A stretch of DNA of 64,000 bases from IDS-8 sp964491485 (GTDB taxonomy: Bacteria > Pseudomonadota > Gammaproteobacteria > Steroidobacterales > Woeseiaceae). The stretch spans positions 1-64,000 of the forward strand of contig CAZBGV010000002.1 of NCBI GenBank assembly GCA_964491485.1, written 5' to 3'. A program made the position numbers and the translations under genes. The first letter of the stretch is position 1, and every line of letters starts with the position of its first letter. The notes beneath the pieces are model-generated. The model saw nothing but the letters and a program-made list of their open reading frames with translations. It was not told the origin of the DNA and did not search any database. Of this stretch, positions 48,385-57,455 are shown in pieces.

Positions 48385-49065
48385 TCAGTCCCGATCCTTG
48401 TAGACCAGGCCCTTGGCGGCCAGCCGCGAGCGCATGCCGTGCATGTCGAGCCCGAGCTCTCCTTTCGCATAGCGTGCCCGGATTTCCGCCTCTTTCTCCT
48501 CGCGCCGGGCTGACTTCTCGAGCACGTCCTCCGCTTCCGTGAAGCGCACGACGACTACGCCGTCATCGTCGGCTACGACGATGTCACCGGGGTTGACCAG
48601 CTCGCCGGCACAGACCACGGGCAGATTGACGTCGCCAAGCGTTTCCTTCACCGTGCCCTGCGCGGAGATGCTGGTCGACCATACCGGGAAAGCCATGCGG
48701 GTCAGGTCGGCCACGTCGCGGACTCCGGCGTCGATCACCAGGGCAGTCACGCCGCGTGCCTTCAACAGGGTTGCAAGGAGATCCCCGAAATAGCCGTCAC
48801 TGCAGGGCGACGTGGGCGCGACGACGAGCACGTCGCCCGGACGGCACACCTCGGCCGCTACGTGGATCATCCAGTTGTCCCCGGGCGGGACAGACACCGT
48901 GACGGCACTGCCGGCGACGTGCGCGCCGGAAAAGATCGGGCGCATTCCGGGAGCCAGCAAGCCCTTCCGGCCCTGCGCCTCGTGAATCGTCGCCACCCCG
49001 AAGTCCCTGAACCGGGTCAGCGTCTCCGGCGCGGCGCGCGGGATATTCTCGAAGACTATTGCCAC
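48385..49065 (-). CDS. ligK: 4-carboxy-4-hydroxy-2-oxoadipate aldolase / oxaloacetate decarboxylase (LigK)
   Basis: RraA-like class II pyruvate aldolase of 226 residues, the size of LigK/GalC/ProA. It splits 4-carboxy-4-hydroxy-2-oxoadipate into pyruvate and oxaloacetate and often decarboxylates oxaloacetate. Motifs: VATIHEAQGRKGLL, SVPPGDNWMIHVAAEV, CSDGYFGDLLATLLKARGVTALVIDAGVRD (with the Arg and Asp of the metal/substrate site) and DIVVADDDGVVVV. Its 5' end overlaps the alcohol dehydrogenase stop by 10 bp. With ligJ it supplies the last two steps of the 4,5-cleavage pathway. Confidence 0.93.
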   Translation of the reverse strand: MAIVFENIPRAAPETLTRFRDFGVATIHEAQGRKGLLAPGMRPIFSGAHVAGSAVTVSVPPGDNWMIHVAAEVCRPGDVLVVAPTSPCSDGYFGDLLATLLKARGVTALVIDAGVRDVADLTRMAFPVWSTSISAQGTVKETLGDVNLPVVCAGELVNPGDIVVADDDGVVVVRFTEAEDVLEKSARREEKEAEIRARYAKGELGLDMHGMRSRLAAKGLVYKDRD

Positions 49066-50159
49066 GGCATCAGGGATACGTGGATGACGTCCTTGGCCGC
49101 GCCGACCGCCTTGATGGCCTGATCGGTGTCCTTCAGCCCCATGCGATGCGTCGTGATCAGCTCAAGCGGGAAGCGCTTGGAGTTGAGCTGCTTCAGCGCG
49201 AGCTCGCAGGACTCGAAGTTGTGGCCGCGGGCGCTCTTGATGGTGATGTACTTCGTCGCGACCTTGCCGATCGGAAAATCGGGGAATTTCGCGACTTCCC
49301 CCTGCACCAGCATCGTGCCGCCCTTGCGCCGCAGGGCGTCGATACCGAGCAGGACCGGGGCGAGGCCGCCGCCGGCGGTGCAGTCGAGCACGACATCCAC
49401 GCCTGCGCCGCCGGTAACCTCGCGAATGCGTTCGAGCGGCTCCTCTTCCTCGACGTTGATGACGCAATCCGCGCCGAGGCGCCTGGCCACGTCGAGCCGG
49501 ACAAGGTCTTTCGATGTCCCGGTCACTATGATCAGGGACGCACCCGCCTGGCGGCAGGCAACGACCTGCGACAGGCCCTGTTGGCCGGGCCCCTGGATGA
49601 GCACGCTCGAGTCGTAGCCGACCTTGCAGTCGAACAGCGCCCACTGGATGCCGTTCGCCATGGGCGTCGCCACGCCGGCGAGCTCCGGCGACAGGCTGTC
49701 GGGCACCTTGTGCAGCACTGCGTTCCAGGGGAGATACATGTACTGGGCGAAGCCGCCCCAGAGCGACGGCGTTCGATTCGCCGACGTGTACCCATAGCGC
49801 AGCGCCTGCGGATTGTTGCGCCAGTCGGTCGCCGCGCAGAGGCGATACTCACCCTTATGGCACCACTCGCAGGCAAAGCACGGAACGTAGTGCTCGACGA
49901 AGACGAGATCGCCTTCCTTCAGCTTCTTGCGTTCCTGGAACTGCCGGCCCGCCTTGGCAATGTAGCCGATGTTCTCGTGCCCCATGATGACCGGATCGGC
50001 GATCGGCGGGTCGGCGTAGAACCTGACGTCGGTTCCGCAGATCCCCGCCACTTCCATTTTGAGGAGGGCGCCATCCGTCGGGATGTCCGGCATCGGATAC
50101 TCGCGGAATTCCGTCTTGTGCGCGCCGGTACGAACCGCGGCGACTACTTGCTCGGCCAA
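49056..50159 (-). CDS. Zinc-dependent medium-chain alcohol dehydrogenase
   Basis: MDR-family dehydrogenase of 367 residues from a TTG start with AGGAG six bases upstream. Catalytic zinc ligands are Cys in GICGTD and His-Glu in GHENIG. The structural zinc lobe is VPCFACEWCHKGEYRLC. The Rossmann motif is QGPGQQGLSQ near residue 180, and an acidic/Thr specificity region follows (VTGTSKDLVR). It is first in the operon with ligK and ligJ. It could oxidise a hydroxylated intermediate, for example a cis-dihydrodiol or the hemiacetal made after ring cleavage that LigC normally handles, but no specific substrate is shown by the sequence. Confidence 0.88.
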   Translation of the reverse strand: MAEQVVAAVRTGAHKTEFREYPMPDIPTDGALLKMEVAGICGTDVRFYADPPIADPVIMGHENIGYIAKAGRQFQERKKLKEGDLVFVEHYVPCFACEWCHKGEYRLCAATDWRNNPQALRYGYTSANRTPSLWGGFAQYMYLPWNAVLHKVPDSLSPELAGVATPMANGIQWALFDCKVGYDSSVLIQGPGQQGLSQVVACRQAGASLIIVTGTSKDLVRLDVARRLGADCVINVEEEEPLERIREVTGGAGVDVVLDCTAGGGLAPVLLGIDALRRKGGTMLVQGEVAKFPDFPIGKVATKYITIKSARGHNFESCELALKQLNSKRFPLELITTHRMGLKDTDQAIKAVGAAKDVIHVSLMPWQ

Positions 50160-50401
50160 AACCTTCTCCTGAGATTCTTCGCTTTGTGTCGGAACGTCTT
50201 GAACGAGGGTACGTCCCGTATTGCGGTGAATTATGCAACGTCTTTGCGATTCGCGACACCGGCACCGGCCAGGCGGCGGGAAACCGGGCCGCCGCGGCAC
50301 CCTGCGTGCTGCTCGCGCGCATTCTTGCTTTCGTTCGAAACCGTTACATCGACAACGACGACCGGGCCGGAACGGGGTTGCCGCCCGGCTCCGGCGCTTG
50401 C

Positions 50402-52534
50402 CTACGGGACCTGGTACACGACACCGACATACGCGGACAGCGGAGCACCGGGATTCAGTATCGCGTCGCCCGGGGCGGCAACGTTGCGCACGCTGTGGTT
50501 GGCGACGTAGCTCTCGTCCAGCAGGTTCCTGACGTCCGCATAAACGCTCCACCGTTCCCCGGAAAAGCCGGCGCGCAGCCCGAGCAGCGCGTACGACTCC
50601 ACGCTGTAGCGATTGGCGAAATCGGCATACCGCCGTCCCACGAGCTCGAACGTGGGGCCCGCGTAAAAACCGAGGGCCCCGCGCCACATCACCTCCCCGG
50701 CCAGCACGTACTCCGGCGCGGCCGGAAGCCGGTTGTCGCCGTAGGTTGCATCGCCATCGAAATGGAACTCGTTGACGGTGAAACTCACTCGCGGCTCGAG
50801 ATATCGATCGCTGCCTCTTCCGAGCGAAAGCCGCGATGCCAGGAAGCCCTCGAGGCCGGCATGTACCGTGCGACCGACGTTGGTGACGAGGCTCGTGCCA
50901 GGGGCTTCGGGATCCTCTACGGACAATATTTCATCCTCGATCCTCCCGTAATAGAGGGCGACGTCCCACTCGAGCGTGCCGCCCGCGCCCAGCTCGCGGT
51001 GGCCGCGCGTGCCGACCTCGAGGACCGTGCCTTGCATCGGGTCGAGGGTGGCGTCGCCGCCGGCGACGTTGTCCTGCAGCTCGTAGTTGGTGGGCGGCTC
51101 GAACAGCCGGCTCAGGCTGGTGTAGAAGCTGGCCCCGTCCCGTGGCTCGTAAATCAGGCCGACGCGGGGATTGATGCTCGAATAGTCATCGGCCGGATGG
51201 TCGACGGAGCCGGTTTCCGCATCGATGGTGCGTACGTCGCGGCCGGCCGCAACGGCCTGCGCACCGATGATGAGCGTAGTCCTGTCGCTGAGCTGCCAGC
51301 GATCGACGGCGAACGCTTCGAAGAGCTCTGCGCTGTTGTCGATGCGGCTCGACAGGCCGTTCGGGAGGCCGCCGAGGTTGCGGTAGTTGCCGCCTTCGGC
51401 GCGGTCTTGCGCGTAATTGAATCCGGCGAGGAGATCGTGCCGGCCGATGCGGTGCTCGTAGCGCAGGACCGCGCCGACGTCGCGCTGGTCCTTGTCGATG
51501 AGCAGGCTGAAAACCTCCACGGGCTGGCCGGGCCCCGGTCCGTCGAAGTCGACGAACACCCTGTCGACGATGGGATGAAAGAGCGACTGCTCCTCCACGG
51601 ATACACCGAATTCGAGCCGCCGGGTCGAATCGATCTGCCATACCGTCTTCCCGGCAAGTCTCCAGGTGTCCACGTCGATCTGGTAATTGCCGTTCAGGGC
51701 CTCCTCGCTGGCGCGATCGGGATCTGCTTCGAGCTGTGCGCGGCTGAGCGTCCCCGGCAGCTCCTGGTCGTTCTCGAGCACCGTAGCGTACAGGCGTGCC
51801 GCCACGGCATCGGTAACCTGCCAGCCGGCGTTCGCGTAGAAGCCGCGACGTTCCTGCCTGTTGTGCTCCCGGTAGCCGTCCCAGGACTTGCTTTCGAGCA
51901 TGACCAGGCCGTCGAAGCGTTCGTTGAAGACCTGGCTGGCCGTCACGCGTGCGAGCCGCTGCCCGTGACTGCCGCCGTTCAGGCTCACCGCCGCCGCCGG
52001 GCTGTCGAACGCCGTGGCCGAAGTGAAGCTGATCGCCCCGCCCAGCGTGCTTGCTCCGTACTTCAGCGCGTTCGCTCCGCGCGCGACCGTCGCATGTTGC
52101 GCGGTCAGCGGATCGAGCACGCGGTTGTGATTGCTGCCGTCGGCCGTGGTGACCGGCAGGCCGTCCAGCAGGAGCTTGATGCCGTTCTGGTCGTAATCCG
52201 TGGCGTCGAGATTGGACCCGCGACTGGACAGGAAGAGCGTGTCGTTGCCGCTGTCGCTGGATGACCAGACGCCGGGCACGTATCGCAGCACGTCGGCGAG
52301 ACTGGACACGTTCTGCTCGCGGAACTCGCCCATGTCGATCAGGCTGACTGCGCCCGGCGTCAGCTCGATTTCGGCAAGCTCGCCGTCCATCGGCTCCTGC
52401 GTGCCGGTCACGACGATGGACTCGATGCCCGGGTCCGCCGCGGCGGCACCGGCCTCCGCGGAAGCGGGGCAGCAAGGCAGTAAGAACAGTAGAAGCGGCG
52501 ACGCTGTCGCCGCAATGCATCCGCGATTGTGCAT
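50402..52534 (-). CDS. TonB-dependent receptor, possibly for copper
   Basis: Outer-membrane receptor of 710 residues. The signal peptide (MHNRGCIAATASPLLLFLLPCC) ends near ASAEAG. The TonB box IESIVVTGTQEP and plug blocks LADVLRYVPGVW, LFLSSRGSNLDAT, ATVARGANALKYGASTLGGAISF are visible; the barrel ends LSAYVGVVYQVP. It lies 72 bp after a His-rich DUF2946 gene on the same strand, a pairing seen with OprC/NosA-type copper receptors. That makes copper a reasonable guess, though the barrel itself shows no diagnostic copper motif I can verify. It is separated from the alcohol dehydrogenase operon by 242 bp. Confidence 0.88.
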   Translation of the reverse strand: MHNRGCIAATASPLLLFLLPCCPASAEAGAAAADPGIESIVVTGTQEPMDGELAEIELTPGAVSLIDMGEFREQNVSSLADVLRYVPGVWSSSDSGNDTLFLSSRGSNLDATDYDQNGIKLLLDGLPVTTADGSNHNRVLDPLTAQHATVARGANALKYGASTLGGAISFTSATAFDSPAAAVSLNGGSHGQRLARVTASQVFNERFDGLVMLESKSWDGYREHNRQERRGFYANAGWQVTDAVAARLYATVLENDQELPGTLSRAQLEADPDRASEEALNGNYQIDVDTWRLAGKTVWQIDSTRRLEFGVSVEEQSLFHPIVDRVFVDFDGPGPGQPVEVFSLLIDKDQRDVGAVLRYEHRIGRHDLLAGFNYAQDRAEGGNYRNLGGLPNGLSSRIDNSAELFEAFAVDRWQLSDRTTLIIGAQAVAAGRDVRTIDAETGSVDHPADDYSSINPRVGLIYEPRDGASFYTSLSRLFEPPTNYELQDNVAGGDATLDPMQGTVLEVGTRGHRELGAGGTLEWDVALYYGRIEDEILSVEDPEAPGTSLVTNVGRTVHAGLEGFLASRLSLGRGSDRYLEPRVSFTVNEFHFDGDATYGDNRLPAAPEYVLAGEVMWRGALGFYAGPTFELVGRRYADFANRYSVESYALLGLRAGFSGERWSVYADVRNLLDESYVANHSVRNVAAPGDAILNPGAPLSAYVGVVYQVP

Positions 52535-52606
52535 TGGGTCGGCACCTCATGTGGCATCCCCGGGGCTTCCCGGTCGGGATGCGGAAACGGCAGCGATGGG
52601 CTGCGA

Positions 52607-53005
52607 TCAGGCTCGATCGATGCGAGCGGGAGGTGCGCGGGCGCTGTAGGAGACGGCCGGCAGGAACGGCGCGCCCGCTTCCGATACCGCAGGTGGAGTC
52701 ACCTGCTCGAAGACGAGCGCCGCCGTCGCGGACTCGGCGACCGGGAGGAACGCGGCCGATGCGGCGGCGAAGGCACAGGCCTCCCAGGCGGTATGCTCCC
52801 GGGAATCGTCCTGTGTCCCGTGGTGATGATGGTGAGCGCCCGGGGCGCCGGGAAGATTCAGCAGCGCCGTGGACCAGTTGCCGGGACAAAGCACCACCGG
52901 TCCGCCCGCGGCCAGCGGCGCGGGCATGTAGCCCGCGGGGATCAGCGCGCGGCAGGCCAGCCCTGAAAGAATCAGGCCGAAAAGTGCGCGCTGCAGAGCC
53001 GTCAT
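52607..53005 (-). CDS. DUF2946-like exported His-rich protein
   Basis: Small protein of 132 residues. A hydrophobic N-terminus (ALFGLILSGLACRALIPAGYMP) resembles DUF2946, including the conserved IPAGYMP. It is followed by a VVLCPGNW segment, a run of five His (GAHHHHHGTQDD), a Cys (WEACAFAAASAAF) and a C-terminal hydrophobic region. DUF2946 proteins are usually found beside TonB-dependent copper receptors, as here. The His run suggests metal binding in the periplasm. It starts 4 bp after the small exported protein and precedes the receptor by 72 bp; probably one operon. Confidence 0.75.
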   Translation of the reverse strand: MTALQRALFGLILSGLACRALIPAGYMPAPLAAGGPVVLCPGNWSTALLNLPGAPGAHHHHHGTQDDSREHTAWEACAFAAASAAFLPVAESATAALVFEQVTPPAVSEAGAPFLPAVSYSARAPPARIDRA

Positions 53006-53009
53006 GGCG

Positions 53010-53465
53010 TCACCGCCCCCCGAGGACTCTCGCGCCGCGCCTCCTGCGGAAGCGCCAGGCGGCGGCCCCGGCCGTGAGAACCAGCAACGCGGCGGCGACG
53101 AAGGCACCGGAGCGGTCGCCCGTCGGGGTCGCCGGGCCGGCGGGCGCCGCGTGCCGCGCGGCCGCGGCGCGCGGCAAGGCATCCGCCTGCGCGTCGTAAT
53201 CCGTCGGCCGGCGCGCCTGCGGATCTTTGGTCGTGTACCTGCCCGTCTCCGGGTCGATGTAAATCATGTACGGCGGATCTTCGTTGTTGTCGCTCGCGGG
53301 CGCGCTCGCGGGCGCGAGGAACGCAGCCAGGAGGAACGCCGCAGCCACGGAAGCCCTGCACCGGCGCGCCGGTCCTGCGGGCGGGAAACGGGCCCGCCGC
53401 CCCGCCGGTCGTGTCAACGCCCGGCAACGCGGGAGCCCCCGTGCTCTCAACCACCCGGGCTGCAT
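53010..53465 (-). CDS. Small exported membrane-anchored protein of unknown function
   Basis: Hypothetical protein of up to 151 residues. A long Arg-rich n-region and hydrophobic stretch (VAAAFLLAAFLAPASAPAS) suggest export. A conserved-looking mature segment DNNEDPPYMIYIDPETGRYTTKDP follows, then an Ala/Pro-rich linker and a C-terminal membrane helix with Arg anchor (AAALLVLTAGAAAWRFRRRR), a sorting-signal-like layout. The true start may be further in, at the GTG before the hydrophobic segment. It lies directly upstream of the DUF2946 gene and probably belongs to the same metal-uptake operon. No function can be named. Confidence 0.6.
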   Translation of the reverse strand: MQPGWLRARGLPRCRALTRPAGRRARFPPAGPARRCRASVAAAFLLAAFLAPASAPASDNNEDPPYMIYIDPETGRYTTKDPQARRPTDYDAQADALPRAAAARHAAPAGPATPTGDRSGAFVAAALLVLTAGAAAWRFRRRRGARVLGGR

Positions 53466-53507
53466 GCCCTGCCCTCCGCCCGGCGCCCGCCGGCGCGAGT
53501 CAAGGAA

Positions 53508-55352
53508 TCAATCGCCCCATAATCTTGCATTATACGCGAGCCGGCCCGCTACGAACGTCAGGTCGATGTGCAACGTGTCGAGCTTCTCCTCGGGCACTTC
53601 CAGGAAGTCGCCGTTCAGCACGGTCACGTCCGCCCACTTGCCGGGCTCGAGCGAGCCGAGCTCGTCGTCCTCGCCGACGAATCGCGCCCCGTTGATGGTG
53701 AGCATCCGCAGAGCGGTCTTGCGATCGATCGCCTGCTCCGGGGCGATCGCACGGCCGTGGTCGTCCTTTCGCGTCACCGCCCATTTGATCATCTTCATGG
53801 GATGATTGCTGCCGCTGCTGCCTTCGAAATGTACGTTTATGCCTCGTTCGATCAGCTCCTTGACCGGCTGGATGTGATCGAGCTGGCTGGCATACTCGTA
53901 CAGGATCGGCGCTTTCCCGGCCACCAGCCGTGGATCGAAGTACTCGCTGATGTTGAGCGCAAACCGCAGCTTGTCGTTGTACTTCTCGATGAGCGGGAAA
54001 TTTTCCTCGTCCCAGACGACGTTGTGGTCGTAGGCATTGGGCTTGACCTGCTCGAACAGCACCTCTTCCTGGGTATAGGCATTGTCGACGGCATCGAGCA
54101 CGACCTTCATCGCGCCGCTGCCCATGTTGTGGTTGCCGCTCGTGTTCCAGCCGTACTTGATCAGCAGGCGCATGGTATTCCAGTCCGTCTGCGCCTTCTG
54201 CTCCTCGGTCAGCTCGTCCCAGGACAGCCCGGTCATGCCTTCGCCGCTCCACTTGTTCCAACCGTGCGGCGTCCCGCCGACTTCGGGCATGATTTGGTCC
54301 TTGGGTTTGACGGTCAGCATGCCCGACGGACTGTTCGCGCCGTCATCCAGCGACGCGAGCGCGGCGCCGACGATCTTCACCATCGGCCCGCGCCCGGGAT
54401 CGTACAGCGAGAAATCGACGAGGTTGCCGATGCGCTTCAGGTATTGCTCCGGAAACGGATTCTGGCGCGTGAAATCGTGACCGGGGAAGACGCGCATCGA
54501 GAGCTCTCCTTTATGGAAGATCTCGTTCAGCATGCTGATCGTCAGCCCGCTCATGTGTCCGGTCGTCGTGGTCACGCCTGAAGCCAGGTAGCCAAGGAAG
54601 GAAGCCTTGGCGTCTCGAATGCCCTGCTCGATGTATTCGCGGCTGGGGTACGGACGGGCCTGCCAGCCGATGAAACCCGTCGCTTCATGGAACAACGCAC
54701 CGGTCGGTTCGCCGTTCTCGTCCTTGACCACTCCGTAATGATCTCGCGGCAGGCCCATCGAGAATGCCCGCTCCAGCATCGCATGATTCGCCCGGACGTC
54801 GCTGCTCGTGTAGAAGAGCGCTATCGGGTTGTTCGGCGCGAGCTTGTCGATGTCGTCTGCCGTCCAGTCGAATGCCTCCCCGGGGAAAGTCTTCGGCATG
54901 TTGATGAAGACCGGCTCGCCAGGTTCTGCCTTCTCGACGACGTCCTCGATCGAGCTGAGCAACATTTCCATGTCGCTCCCCTGGATGCGGCCTGACAGCC
55001 AGCCGCCGACCATCGTGTCCTTGTAGATGTCGCCGCCGGGGACCGCATTGTCACCGTCGTTGTAGATATAACCGGGCGTTGCGGTGCGTCCGTTCAGGTC
55101 GACGCGCTCCGTGTCCGGCCCCGCCAGCTCGAGCATTTCCTCGTCGGTCCCGAGCGCCAGGACCCGCCCGTCGCGGATCGCTATCGCCTCCGTCACGGTA
55201 AAATCCTCGTCGACCGCGAGGACAGTTCCGTTGTACAGGACCAGGTCGGCGTAGTTCGTGAGGAGGGACGAGAGGTCACGTTGTGCTGCAGCCGCGGCAG
55301 CTGCTGACAGGCAGAAGAGGATTGCTGCCACCGCGCCAAGAGTGTTTTTCAT
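53508..55352 (-). CDS. Exported amidohydrolase (YtcJ-like, amidohydrolase 3) lacking the HxH metal motif
   Basis: Protein of 614 residues with a signal peptide (MKNTLGAVAAILFCLSAAAAAAAQ). The N-terminal composite-sandwich part (LVLYNGTVLAVDEDFTV, RVLALGTDEEM) and C-terminal LTINGARFVGEDDELGSLEPGKWADVTVLNGDF are typical of YtcJ-type amidohydrolases. However, the metal-binding PGFIDxHxH is replaced by PGYIYNDGDNAVPGG, the usual HAIGD His region reads GNHNMGSGAM, and GSD near the end is GSSGSNHP. So the metal site is missing or rebuilt. It starts 37 bp after tctB and is probably in the tctCAB operon, suggesting a periplasmic binding or hydrolytic role for the transported compound. Confidence 0.8.
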   Translation of the reverse strand: MKNTLGAVAAILFCLSAAAAAAAQRDLSSLLTNYADLVLYNGTVLAVDEDFTVTEAIAIRDGRVLALGTDEEMLELAGPDTERVDLNGRTATPGYIYNDGDNAVPGGDIYKDTMVGGWLSGRIQGSDMEMLLSSIEDVVEKAEPGEPVFINMPKTFPGEAFDWTADDIDKLAPNNPIALFYTSSDVRANHAMLERAFSMGLPRDHYGVVKDENGEPTGALFHEATGFIGWQARPYPSREYIEQGIRDAKASFLGYLASGVTTTTGHMSGLTISMLNEIFHKGELSMRVFPGHDFTRQNPFPEQYLKRIGNLVDFSLYDPGRGPMVKIVGAALASLDDGANSPSGMLTVKPKDQIMPEVGGTPHGWNKWSGEGMTGLSWDELTEEQKAQTDWNTMRLLIKYGWNTSGNHNMGSGAMKVVLDAVDNAYTQEEVLFEQVKPNAYDHNVVWDEENFPLIEKYNDKLRFALNISEYFDPRLVAGKAPILYEYASQLDHIQPVKELIERGINVHFEGSSGSNHPMKMIKWAVTRKDDHGRAIAPEQAIDRKTALRMLTINGARFVGEDDELGSLEPGKWADVTVLNGDFLEVPEEKLDTLHIDLTFVAGRLAYNARLWGD

Positions 55353-55389
55353 TTGTTCCTCACCTGAATGCTGACCGCGCCATAACCTT

Positions 55390-55926
55390 TCAGAACCAGC
55401 GATCGAGCACCCCGCGATACATCTGGATCCTGAATGCGTATTCGAACAGCAGAAATATCACCAGCGTGACGCCGGCGGACACGCCGATGGACATCACCAT
55501 CGATTCCTTGGACACGATCCGCAGCAGCACGAACATGAAAACGGCGATGCCGACGTAGTGACCGGCGACAAAGATCAGGCCGACGAGGGCAACCATCCAG
55601 GCGATGAAGACGAGGGCACCGTTGACGATTTTGTTGCTGCCCCTGACGGCGCTCATGATCTCCGACAGCACCCGATCTGCCCGGCTTGCCTGCAAGGTCC
55701 GCCGGAAATGCCAGCCGATGAGGAGCAACATGGGAGTCATGATGCAGAGGGGAGCGATGCCGGAGGATCCCTCGTAAGTCAATGCCGTGATGAAGGCGCC
55801 GAGCACCAGGATGCCGGTGATCGTGATGAAGACGAGCTCCAGAGTCGACTCGTCCTGCCCTTCACCCGGGGCACCGCTCGTCTCCTGTCGCGGCGGGTCT
55901 TCCGGCGGGCGCGGATCAGGCTGCAT
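55390..55926 (-). CDS. tctB: TctB-like small membrane subunit of second Tct transporter
   Basis: Inner-membrane protein of 178 residues from the ATG following GAGG; a GTG 24 bp upstream is possible. A Pro/Glu-rich cytoplasmic N-terminus of about 30 residues is followed by four helices (LVFITITGILVLGAFITAL, IAPLCIMTPMLLLIGW, GALVFIAWMVALVGLIFVAGHYVG, VMSIGVSAGVTLVIFLLFEYAF). It overlaps the TctA end by 11 bp. The standard TctB layout is recognisable though sequence similarity to the first TctB is low. Confidence 0.8.
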   Translation of the reverse strand: MQPDPRPPEDPPRQETSGAPGEGQDESTLELVFITITGILVLGAFITALTYEGSSGIAPLCIMTPMLLLIGWHFRRTLQASRADRVLSEIMSAVRGSNKIVNGALVFIAWMVALVGLIFVAGHYVGIAVFMFVLLRIVSKESMVMSIGVSAGVTLVIFLLFEYAFRIQMYRGVLDRWF

Positions 55927-57430
55927 TTCTGGCGACCTCGCGCCGGTCACGCGCTATCGTCCATATGTTCCAGGCCAGGAACGCGACGGTGATCACGGCC
56001 AGGGAGAGCGGCAGCGGCTCGAAAATGAACCAGGGCCCCGAGAGCTGGAGCGCCAGGTAAAGATTCTTTTCCAGGGCGAACCCGAGCACGAAGCCGATCA
56101 GCATGGCGGCACGGGAGTAGTTCAGCTCCTTCATCAGGTAGCCGATCACGCCGAATACCAGCGTGACGCCGAGATCGAACCACGATTGCTGCACGGCGAA
56201 GGCGCCGGTAAAGATGACCACGAGCAGGACCGGCACCAGGATCTCCGCGCGCAGACCCGTGAGCCTGCTCATGGGATTCAGCACGAACAGGCCGGCGATC
56301 ACTCCGATCAGGTTGCCGACGACGATCGTGAAGATCATGATGAAGACGATGTCGAGGTTCTGGGTGAGCATTTCCGGGCCGGTCTGCAGCCCCAGGATGA
56401 AGAACCCGCCGAGCAGGATTGCCATCGACGAGCTGCCGGGCACCCCGAACGCGATCGTGGTTGCGAGCGCGCCGCCTTCGATGGCCGTGATTGAGGATTC
56501 CGGGCCTATGACGCCTTCGACGTTGCCTTTGCCGAATGACTCCTTGTTCCGGGATGACTGCTTGGCATGGCCGTAAGCGACGAAGGACGCCGCGGCGCTG
56601 CCGAGCCCGGGAATGATCCCCATCGTGGTGCCGATCGCGCCGCAGCGCATGACCAAACCCCAGTGCCTGAGCGTCTCGCGCAGGCCCCGGAAAATTCCCT
56701 TCTGGGTCTCCCAGCCGGACAGCCGCGGGCTTTCGGCCCCGATCAGCGGGCCGCCCCGGATCCAGAACTCGAACATTTCGGACACGGCGAACAGCCCGAG
56801 GATGACCGGCACCAGTTGCAGGCCGTCCTGCAGGTGCAAAAGTCCGAACGTGAACCGTTCCTGGTTGGTGACGTTGTCCAGCCCGACCATCGCGAGCAGC
56901 AATCCGAGCAGAGCGGCAATCAGGCTGCGGCCGACGTCCTCCTTACCCAGCACCGACACGAAGACGAGCGCCAGCAGCACCAGCACGAAGATTTCCGAAG
57001 GCCCGAACAGAAGCACCACCTGCTGCAGAACCGGCAACAGCAGCGCCAGGACGGCGGCCCCGAAAACCGCGCCGATGAAGCACGCCGACATCGCCGCACC
57101 GACGGCGACAGCCCCCAGGCCTTTGTCCCGCATCGCGGGACCATCGAGGAGGGTTGCGGCGTTCATTCCCGTTCCGGGGATGCTGAACAGGATAGCCGTC
57201 AGGCCGCCGCCCTGCGCAACGGTCGAATGGACGCCGAGCATGAAGGCGATTCCGGTGGCCGGTTCCATCGAGTAGAGGAACGGAATGGTCATCGCCATGG
57301 CGAAGTGGCCGCTCAGGCCGGGGATGATACCGATGATCATCCCGATCAGCGCCCCGACGAAAAGGTACAGGAATACGTCCGGGCTCACCGCCTGCAGGAA
57401 GCCGCTGGACATGGCTTCGAAGATGCCCAT
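55916..57430 (-). CDS. tctA: TctA large membrane subunit of second Tct transporter
   Basis: Permease of 504 residues with about 12 helices. TctA blocks: IIGIIPGLSGHFAMAMTIPFLYSM, AILFSIPGTGMNAATLLDGPAM and the second-half copies GIIPGLGSAAASFVAYGHA and AFGVPGSSSMAILLGGFF. It begins 25 bp after the binding-protein gene. Different enough from the TctA at 39755-41248 to be an independent system rather than a recent duplicate. Confidence 0.92.
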   Translation of the reverse strand: MGIFEAMSSGFLQAVSPDVFLYLFVGALIGMIIGIIPGLSGHFAMAMTIPFLYSMEPATGIAFMLGVHSTVAQGGGLTAILFSIPGTGMNAATLLDGPAMRDKGLGAVAVGAAMSACFIGAVFGAAVLALLLPVLQQVVLLFGPSEIFVLVLLALVFVSVLGKEDVGRSLIAALLGLLLAMVGLDNVTNQERFTFGLLHLQDGLQLVPVILGLFAVSEMFEFWIRGGPLIGAESPRLSGWETQKGIFRGLRETLRHWGLVMRCGAIGTTMGIIPGLGSAAASFVAYGHAKQSSRNKESFGKGNVEGVIGPESSITAIEGGALATTIAFGVPGSSSMAILLGGFFILGLQTGPEMLTQNLDIVFIMIFTIVVGNLIGVIAGLFVLNPMSRLTGLRAEILVPVLLVVIFTGAFAVQQSWFDLGVTLVFGVIGYLMKELNYSRAAMLIGFVLGFALEKNLYLALQLSGPWFIFEPLPLSLAVITVAFLAWNIWTIARDRREVARNAA

Positions 57431-57455
57431 GCTTCATCCTGCCTTCATGGCGGGG

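Noticed and set aside
52534..53199. Plus-strand frame over the DUF2946 and small anchored protein genes
   Set aside because: Arg/Pro-rich translation typical of antisense GC-rich DNA; the minus-strand DUF2946 match is specific.
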